DNA from: Corynebacterium accolens
Lineage (GTDB): Bacteria > Actinomycetota > Actinomycetes > Mycobacteriales > Mycobacteriaceae
Direction of reading: 5' to 3'
NCBI RefSeq assembly: GCF_030515985.1
Contig: NZ_CP100376.1
Coordinates: 600,825-606,391, forward strand
Length of the DNA: 5,567 bases
The notes under the pieces were generated by a model that did no database searches, was not told the DNA's origin, and worked only from the letters and a program-made list of their open reading frames with translations. The position numbers and the translations under genes were made by a program. Shown here piece after piece: positions 5,114 to 5,567 of the stretch; within the stretch, counting starts at the first letter, position 1, and every line of letters starts with the position of its first letter.

Positions 5114-5567
5114 TACTTAAGGCCCTCCAAACGGCTGGTAATGCGCTCGACTTCCTCGCGTGCGATGTCTTGGCGCGCCCGAATCTTATTGACCACCTCT
5201 TCCGGCGCCTTGGCCAGGAAGTTCTCATTGCCCAGCTTCTTGCCGGTCTGTTCCAGTTCCTTATTGGCCTTGGCCAGATCCTTTTCCAGGCGCTTGCGCT
5301 CGGCTTCAACGTCGACCGCGCCGTGGGTATCCAGCGTTACCTCCACGGTGGCCTGGGACAGGCGCACCTCAATGGAGGCCGAGGGGTTAAAGTCCTCGCC
5401 CGGCGCGGTGGTATTGGCCAGGTTGCGGACCAATTCCTCTTGGCCCTGCAGGTCTGCCGCGGCGAAGTCGAGGCGGCCCGGCACCTTTTGCGAAGGCTTA
5501 ACGCCCTGATCGGAGCGGAAGCGGCGCAGCTCGGTAATGAGCTTATCGGCATCATCGATGCGGCGGG
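5113..5567 (-). CDS. valS: Valine--tRNA ligase, C-terminal part (5' end outside window)
   Basis: This is the last 150 residues of the cytoplasmic enzyme that charges tRNA-Val. The visible part starts within the anticodon-binding domain (ITELRRFRSDQGVKPSQKVP, typical of ValRS) and passes through a β-rich linker (EVRLSQATVEVTLDTHGAVD). It ends in the ValRS coiled-coil arm, with the characteristic ERKRLEKDLAKANKELEQ and LGNENFLAKAPEEVVNKI motifs. That arm contacts the tRNA in the family. The frame is open to the window edge; internal GTG or ATG codons are not starts. Its TAG (5115–5113) overlaps the folC GTG by one nucleotide, so the two genes are likely coupled. Confidence 0.97.
   Translation of the reverse strand, partial: RRIDDADKLITELRRFRSDQGVKPSQKVPGRLDFAAADLQGQEELVRNLANTTAPGEDFNPSASIEVRLSQATVEVTLDTHGAVDVEAERKRLEKDLAKANKELEQTGKKLGNENFLAKAPEEVVNKIRARQDIAREEVERITSRLEGLK

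Noticed and set aside
4601..5509. Open 302-codon frame on the plus strand opposite folC and valS
   Set aside because: It is a GC-rich antisense shadow. Both genes beneath it are certain from their motifs, and the plus-strand protein shows no domain.
1..5567. CRISPR array, tRNA/rRNA genes, insertion sequence or integrase
   Set aside because: No regularly spaced repeats, no cloverleaf or rRNA-like sequence and no transposase or recombinase motifs were seen on either strand.

Overview
The window looks like a piece of a Corynebacterium (or very close actinobacterial) chromosome. The evidence is the minus-strand gene order valS–folC–DUF4233–small membrane protein–ndk, a known actinobacterial block that is also seen in mycobacteria without the extra small protein. 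The coding DNA is GC-rich, there are GTG starts, -10 boxes fit TANANT, and two promoters look leaderless. The ArsR and Acr3 proteins carry the cysteine and glutamate pattern known from Corynebacterium glutamicum. I cannot name the species.

Layout. 2–577 (+) is the 3' part of an unrecognised gene for a membrane protein with a C-terminal winged helix. 574–1638 (-) is an Acr3-type arsenite efflux pump. 1639–1747 is a compact divergent control region with a long dyad that I read as the ArsR operator. 1748–2098 (+) is arsR. 2099–2245 is intergenic and holds the terminator of the ndk transcript. 2246–5567 (-) is the housekeeping cluster, transcribed right to left: the end of valS, folC, a DUF4233 membrane protein, a small two-helix membrane protein and ndk. 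The valS/folC, folC/DUF4233 and DUF4233/small-protein junctions overlap by 1, 4 and 1 nt, so these four genes are almost certainly translationally coupled. ndk follows after 86 nt and appears to have its own leaderless promoter.

How the genes work together. acr3 and arsR form a minimal arsenite sensor and pump module with shared, self-repressing control. No arsenate reductase is present in the window. The cluster on the right serves tRNA-Val charging, folate polyglutamylation and nucleotide pools.

The most interesting observation is an 18-bp direct repeat (17/18 identical) at 587–604 and 2211–2228. One copy lies in the last codons of acr3 and the other in the right arm of the ndk terminator and just beyond it. 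The pair brackets the arsenic module almost exactly, and the acr3 stop codon overlaps the stop codon of the left-hand neighbour. This is what a small passive cassette dropped in at a terminator would look like, although no recombinase is present and chance is not excluded. I see no wholly new multi-gene system. The partial membrane/winged-helix protein is the least explained gene.
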